Shown: positions 60,395-64,000 of the stretch, one piece after another
How positions within the stretch are numbered: position 1 is the first letter of the stretch
Layout: every line of letters begins with the position of its first letter
From: JAIVJZ01 sp036386515
Lineage (GTDB): Bacteria; Acidobacteriota; Blastocatellia; Pyrinomonadales; Pyrinomonadaceae
Assembly (NCBI GenBank): GCA_036386515.1
Contig: DASVVO010000037.1
Coordinates: 1-64,000 of the forward strand
DNA length: 64,000 nt
Direction of reading: 5' to 3'
Position numbers and translations under genes: made by a program
Notes under the pieces: model-generated
What the model was told of the DNA's origin: nothing
The model's database searches: none
The model's input: the letters and a program-made list of their open reading frames with translations, nothing else

Positions 60395-60556
60395 ACAAAA
60401 GCTCCTTTGGTTAAATCAAGCGCAATGGTGGCATCCGTCTTGAGGAGACGACCGCCCGCGCTTTACCCGAAGTCGGCGAACGAGTTTGGCGAAATCGCCC
60501 GAAGCTGCTCGTACGCCATGTTGTTGTTGTGCCCGCCAAGGGTCGAAACCTTGACG

Positions 60557-60610
60557 CCGGAGATGCGCCCCGGCGACCGTGAACTTCAATCGCCTGGGGC
60601 GCATCTCCGG
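60557..60610. terminator. 20-bp inverted repeat after the RRM gene
   Basis: CCGGAGATGCGCCCC (60557-60571) pairs with GGGGCGCATCTCCGG (60596-60610), and GGCGA with TCGCC inside, after one bulge. No T-run. Lies downstream of the minus-strand RRM gene. Confidence 0.6.
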
Positions 60611-60651
60611 TGTGCTCTCGGATGCAGACTAAACTGACGCCGACCGACAGT

Positions 60652-61053
60652 TTACCAGCGCGGCTCGCGGTCGCCGCCGCCACCGCCGTAACCGCCGCCG
60701 CCACCGCCGTAACCGCCACCGCCGCCGCCACCGTAGCCGCCACGGCCACCGCCGCCGCCGCCATAACCGCCGCGGCCACCGCCACCGCCGCCACCACCGC
60801 GATCCTCGCGCGGGCGGGCTTCGTTGACGCTCAGGTTGCGCCCGTTGAAGTCTTTGCCGTTAAACTGCGTGATGGCCGCTTCGCCCTCTTCTTTGGTCGC
60901 CATTTCGACGAAGCCGAAGCCGCGCGAGCGTCCCGTCTCGCGATCCATCACGACCGAAGCCGACTCCACCGTCCCGACCTGCCCGAACAATTCCTGCAAG
61001 TCTTCACCCGTGGTTTTGAAATTGAGATTACCGACGTAAAGTTTCATTGACAT
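60652..61053 (-). CDS. Glycine-rich RRM RNA-binding protein
   Basis: 133 residues; AGGAA lies 8 bp before ATG 61053. One RRM (4-80): RNP2 LYVGNL (5-10) and RNP1 RGFGFVEM (44-51), then an Arg/Gly/Tyr-rich tail (GGRGGYGGGG units). Such proteins in cyanobacteria and other bacteria are cold-induced RNA chaperones. A ~215-base leader from the 61276 promoter fits post-transcriptional control. Confidence 0.92.
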   Translation of the reverse strand: MSMKLYVGNLNFKTTGEDLQELFGQVGTVESASVVMDRETGRSRGFGFVEMATKEEGEAAITQFNGKDFNGRNLSVNEARPREDRGGGGGGGGRGGYGGGGGGRGGYGGGGGGGYGGGGGGYGGGGGDREPRW

Positions 61054-61225
61054 AACTGAAGTTCCTGCCCCGTGGGAGCGTGAAGAGAAGCTCGAATGCT
61101 GTTTGGCTTCGTGAACGGATAGCAGCGAAGTCGCGTGTTCGGAATGCCCTGATGAGCAGCTTCTGCAAGTTGATACCGGCCTGCTCTCGAACTATCCGGA
61201 CGCCGCCGCTTTTGGCTCTCCGCAG

Positions 61226-61262
<37 letters not shown>

Positions 61263-61275
61263 GTGGACGGCAGAT

Positions 61276-61304
61276 ATTATGCCTTGTGTGCGAAAAAAAG
61301 GCAA
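61276..61304 (-). promoter_or_regulatory. Sigma-70 promoter for the RRM gene
   Basis: Minus strand: TTGCCT (61304-61299), exactly 17 bp, CATAAT (61281-61276). Predicted start near 61269. The remainder of the 369-bp gap 61054-61422 is leader and holds no gene. Confidence 0.6.
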
Positions 61305-61422
61305 AAGCCCCGGAGAAAGGCGGAAGACGGATTCGGGACAGCTTGTTTCAAGCAAAACGGGCGGCAAAATCGTCTTGATTTCCTCGCACGCCCGTCCGCC
61401 CGTCCGCCCGTCCGCAGGCGGC

Positions 61423-63087
61423 TTATTTCTCGGCCGTTTCGTCGTAGTAGAGAATAACGACGACGAGCCAGATGGCGGCGGCGGCGGCGAGGAGGAAGAA
61501 GATGATGGCGAGGCCGGGATAGCCGAAAAGTTTGAAACTCGTCTCGACGCGCATCAACAGCGACGCGCCGATGATCATGGCGGCGATGACGAGGCCGACC
61601 GTGATGCGATTGGCGACCTTCTGCAAGCCCTCCATCAGCTTCTTCTCGTCAATCGCGTCAACCTTCAATTCCAACTCGTTGTTGCCCACGGCGTCCAGAA
61701 TCTTGTTGACGCGATTGGGGAGACGTTCGAGGAAATCCTTCACGTCGAGCAAATTCGTCATCAGGTTGCCGGGCGCGAGCGACTTCAGGATGCGCTGCTG
61801 CATGATCTGGCTCGCGTAGTTGCGGATGACGGCGTTCGGGTCGAAGTCGGGCGCGAGCGTGTAGACCACCTGATCGAGGTTGAGCAGGGCTTTGGCGATC
61901 ATGGTGAATTCGGGCGGGAGACGAAAACCGCGATCGGCGGCGATGCGCTGGATTTCCAGGACGACGCGCCCGGAGTCGATCTTCGTCATGCTCGTGTCGG
62001 TGTGGCGCGCCACGATGTCCGACACGTCGCGCGTGAACTCCTCCTCGTCGAAGTTCTCTTTGCGCGTGCCCATGCGAATGGTGATGTCGGCCGCCTCTTC
62101 GCCGCGCCCGTCGCTGATGGCTAAGAGGAGCCGCAGCAGATTGTCCTGAAAGCCCGACATGATGCGCGAGACCATGCCGAGGTCGAGCAGCGCGATGCGC
62201 TCGTCTTCGGTGAGAAAGACGTTGCCGGGGTGCGGGTCGGCATGGAAGACGCCGTCAACGAGTATCTGCTGGAGGTAGGCGCGGAAGAATTGTTCGGCGA
62301 GTTGCTTGCCGTTGATCTCCAGGCGGCGGATCGGGTGGAGCGCGGTGATCTTCTTGCCGTGGATGTAGTCCATCGTCAGCACGCGCGACGAGGTGAAATC
62401 CGCGACGGGGCGCGGGATGATGATGAGGTCGAAGTCTCGCAGGTTTTCCGCGAACTCGATGAGATGCCCGGCCTCTTCGCGGTAGTCGAGTTCGCGCAGC
62501 AAACTCTTGCGAAACTCGGAGAGCATCTGCGCGAAGTCGTAACGCTTGCCCATCTCCGTGTGCGAATCGAGAAAGGTGGCGAGTTCTTCGAGGGCGGCCA
62601 CGTCTTGCACGATCTGTTCGCGGATGTCCGGCCGCTGAATTTTGACGACGACCTCGCGCCCGTCGCGCATCTCGGCGCGATGCACCTGACCGAGCGAGGC
62701 CGACGCCATCGGAATCGAGTCGAAGCGGTTGAAGGCCTTCGATAGGCGCACGCCCAGGTCATCCTCGACGATCCGTTCCACATCGGCGAAGGAAAACGGC
62801 TCGACGTTATCCTGCAAGCGCGTGAGAGCTTCCAGGTAGGGCGGCGGCAAAATGTCTGCGCGCGTGGAGAGCAGTTGGCCGAGTTTGATGAAGGTCGGCC
62901 CCAGGCGTTCGAGGTCGGCGGCGAGTTCGCCCGCTTCGGGCGCGGTCGAGGCGATTTCCGGCGAGTCGTCGCCGAGCGCGAGCGCGAGGCCGCTGGTCTT
63001 CACCAGATCGGAGCGGCCGTACTTCATAAACAGCACGGCGATGTCTTTGTAACGCTTCAGAAATTCGGGCTTCAGCGAAATTGCCAT
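61423..63087 (-). CDS. ABC1/UbiB (AarF) family atypical kinase
   Basis: 554 residues from ATG 63087 (GAGG 8 bp upstream). KxGQ motif in LGPTFIKLGQLLSTRADILP (67 on), the ABC1 core with VVKIQRP and FHADPHPGN, DLGMVSR, and two C-terminal membrane helices (about 495-515 and 525-545). UbiB-type proteins support ubiquinone synthesis or lipid handling as ATPases. Whether this organism makes ubiquinone or menaquinone is not shown here. Confidence 0.92.
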   Translation of the reverse strand: MAISLKPEFLKRYKDIAVLFMKYGRSDLVKTSGLALALGDDSPEIASTAPEAGELAADLERLGPTFIKLGQLLSTRADILPPPYLEALTRLQDNVEPFSFADVERIVEDDLGVRLSKAFNRFDSIPMASASLGQVHRAEMRDGREVVVKIQRPDIREQIVQDVAALEELATFLDSHTEMGKRYDFAQMLSEFRKSLLRELDYREEAGHLIEFAENLRDFDLIIIPRPVADFTSSRVLTMDYIHGKKITALHPIRRLEINGKQLAEQFFRAYLQQILVDGVFHADPHPGNVFLTEDERIALLDLGMVSRIMSGFQDNLLRLLLAISDGRGEEAADITIRMGTRKENFDEEEFTRDVSDIVARHTDTSMTKIDSGRVVLEIQRIAADRGFRLPPEFTMIAKALLNLDQVVYTLAPDFDPNAVIRNYASQIMQQRILKSLAPGNLMTNLLDVKDFLERLPNRVNKILDAVGNNELELKVDAIDEKKLMEGLQKVANRITVGLVIAAMIIGASLLMRVETSFKLFGYPGLAIIFFLLAAAAAIWLVVVILYYDETAEK

Positions 63088-63337
63088 CAATATTCCTCGA
63101 CGGAGATTTTAGTCAGACTTGAAAACTTGGGACTTCGGGAGAGGGGCGCGCTCGTCAGGCGACAAACGATTATACCGATTCACCCGCCGGACGCCACTTC
63201 AGATTCGTCAAACGTCGGCCACGCCCGGAGGCGAGAGCCGCCCGCGGCGGATGCTTCGGCGAGAGACCGGCGAAGAGCGCGGGCAGCATTCGCCGACGCC
63301 GGACACGCGGAGACACGGCGCGGGCGCAGAGAAAACG

Positions 63338-63400
63338 ATTTGAAATCTCAGAGGTGAAATTTGAAATCTCACGGGTGAAATTTGAAATCTCACGGGTGAA
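63338..63400. repeat. Three tandem 21-bp repeats
   Basis: Units at 63338, 63359 and 63380 read ATTTGAAATCTCACGGGTGA plus A; unit 1 differs in three bases. They lie in the 433-bp gap 63088-63520, which otherwise holds no gene. Confidence 0.8.
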
Positions 63401-63479
63401 ATCTCGAATCGTCCCGGCTTTCCTCTGCGCCCGCGGTTCTGTCCTCGCGTGTCCGGCGTCGGCGAATTCTCGAAGGGGA

Positions 63480-63550
63480 TTTAATTACTGATCTTGATGT
63501 TGCCGCTGACGGAAGGGACTTTAATTACTGATCTTGATGTTGCCGCTGAC
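63480..63550. repeat. 40-bp tandem duplication of the gene 3' end
   Basis: The 31-bp string starting TTTAATTACTGATCTTGATG occurs at 63480 and 63520. The second copy encodes the end of the minus-strand gene (SGNIKISN, stop); the first is an out-of-use copy just after the stop. Confidence 0.85.
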
Positions 63551-64000
63551 GACCTTGACGACGATGGGCTGGCCGCCCGCGCCGATGCGGCCGACCGCCT
63601 GTTGGCCGATGATGCGCCGCTCGACTTTGATCCGCAGGTCTTCGTCGATCTCGATGTCGCCGTCAACGGTTTCGGCTTTGAGTTCGGCGTTGGTGCCGGG
63701 GGCGAGTTCGAGTTCGATGTTGCCGTGGATGCTGTTGAAGACCTGCGGCGCGCCTTTCGCGGCCTCCGCCAGCACGACCGTGGTGTTGCCCTTCGTCGTG
63801 CGCGAGTTGACCGTGCCGCTCACGTCTTCGAGTTCGATGTCGCCCTGCTGCACGTTGATCGAGATCGACGCGCTGTGGACGTTGACGAGTTCGACGTTCG
63901 ACTTCATCGAGACGATCTCCAACTCGCGCAGGTTGCGCGGGAGTTTCACGACGTACTGCACTTCCCGCGCGCCGCCGCCGAGTTTCTCCGGCGTCGAGTT
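63521..64000 (-). CDS. DUF4097-type beta-strand repeat protein, partial (5' end outside window)
   Basis: The frame is open to base 64000, so at least 159 codons belong to a larger gene. The fragment has repeats of the adhesin-like right-handed beta-helix kind (VELVNVHSASISINVQQGDI, ELEDVSGTVNSRTTKGNTTV, DGDIEIDEDL, VVSGNIKISN), as in DUF4097/DUF2807 proteins. Function unknown. The last codons are duplicated behind the stop. Confidence 0.75.
   Translation of the reverse strand, partial: NSTPEKLGGGAREVQYVVKLPRNLRELEIVSMKSNVELVNVHSASISINVQQGDIELEDVSGTVNSRTTKGNTTVVLAEAAKGAPQVFNSIHGNIELELAPGTNAELKAETVDGDIEIDEDLRIKVERRIIGQQAVGRIGAGGQPIVVKVVSGNIKISN

Noticed and set aside
60411..60797. Ala/Val-rich minus-strand frame overlapping the RRM gene end
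   Set aside because: Frame-shifted reading of the Gly-rich tail codons; the RRM frame explains the sequence.

Overview
The window is GC-rich chromosomal DNA of a Gram-negative bacterium, best explained as a member of the Acidobacteriota (Blastocatellia-like). The support is indirect: a very large Oar-like TonB-dependent receptor with an N-terminal carboxypeptidase-regulatory domain, a secreted CHAT/TPR protein, a VPS10/Asp-box secreted protein, MacB-type FtsX permeases, LytTR-type two-component genes and many intergenic palindromic repeats. No rRNA, tRNA, CRISPR array, complete insertion sequence or prophage was seen.

Layout. 1-3.8 kb: the end of a type III restriction-modification locus (mod cut by the window edge, then res), with an AT-rich mod segment. 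3.8-7.6 kb: a 12-unit 21-bp tandem array, two genes of unknown function, a metallophosphoesterase and SixA. 7.6-11.7 kb: the ybbP-ybbA transporter genes divergent from the esterase gene tesA; the two start codons overlap in one CATG. 11.7-20.1 kb: secreted proteins (a small domain protein, an NHL propeller joined to an M23-like domain, a VPS10/Asp-box protein, an M20 peptidase), with a large palindromic repeat cluster at 18.4-18.6 kb. 20.2-26 kb: a LytS/LytTR two-component pair separated by a lone Fis-type HTH protein, then a P450, an acidic small protein and a PhyH dioxygenase.

27.4-46.9 kb is a run of about 20 kb on the minus strand that reads as a carbohydrate utilisation locus: TonB receptor, TPR protein, lectin-like secreted protein, GH43 enzyme, a 58-residue small protein overlapping galT, galK, a LacI-family regulator, a second GH43 enzyme, and a YtfQRT/YjfF-like sugar ABC transporter interrupted by an amidohydrolase gene. 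The gene set suggests that galactose/arabinose-containing glycan is taken up across the outer membrane, cut by GH43 enzymes, imported through the inner membrane and fed into the Leloir pathway. The substrate is an inference.

47-64 kb: a Lys/Gly/Ser-rich basic protein, two TPR proteins, the CHAT protein, two tandem MacB-type permeases without an ATPase, a LysR regulator, ppa, then a translation/RNA group (rpsU, a CarD-like zinc-ribbon protein, infA, an RRM protein with a long leader), an ABC1/UbiB-family kinase and a partial adhesin-like beta-repeat protein.

The most unusual features are the 21-bp helical-phase repeat array, a family of TCATCCC palindromes that form the 3' ends of several genes, leaderless promoters placed on start codons, the small protein coupled to galT-galK, and the interrupted galactofuranose-type transporter operon.
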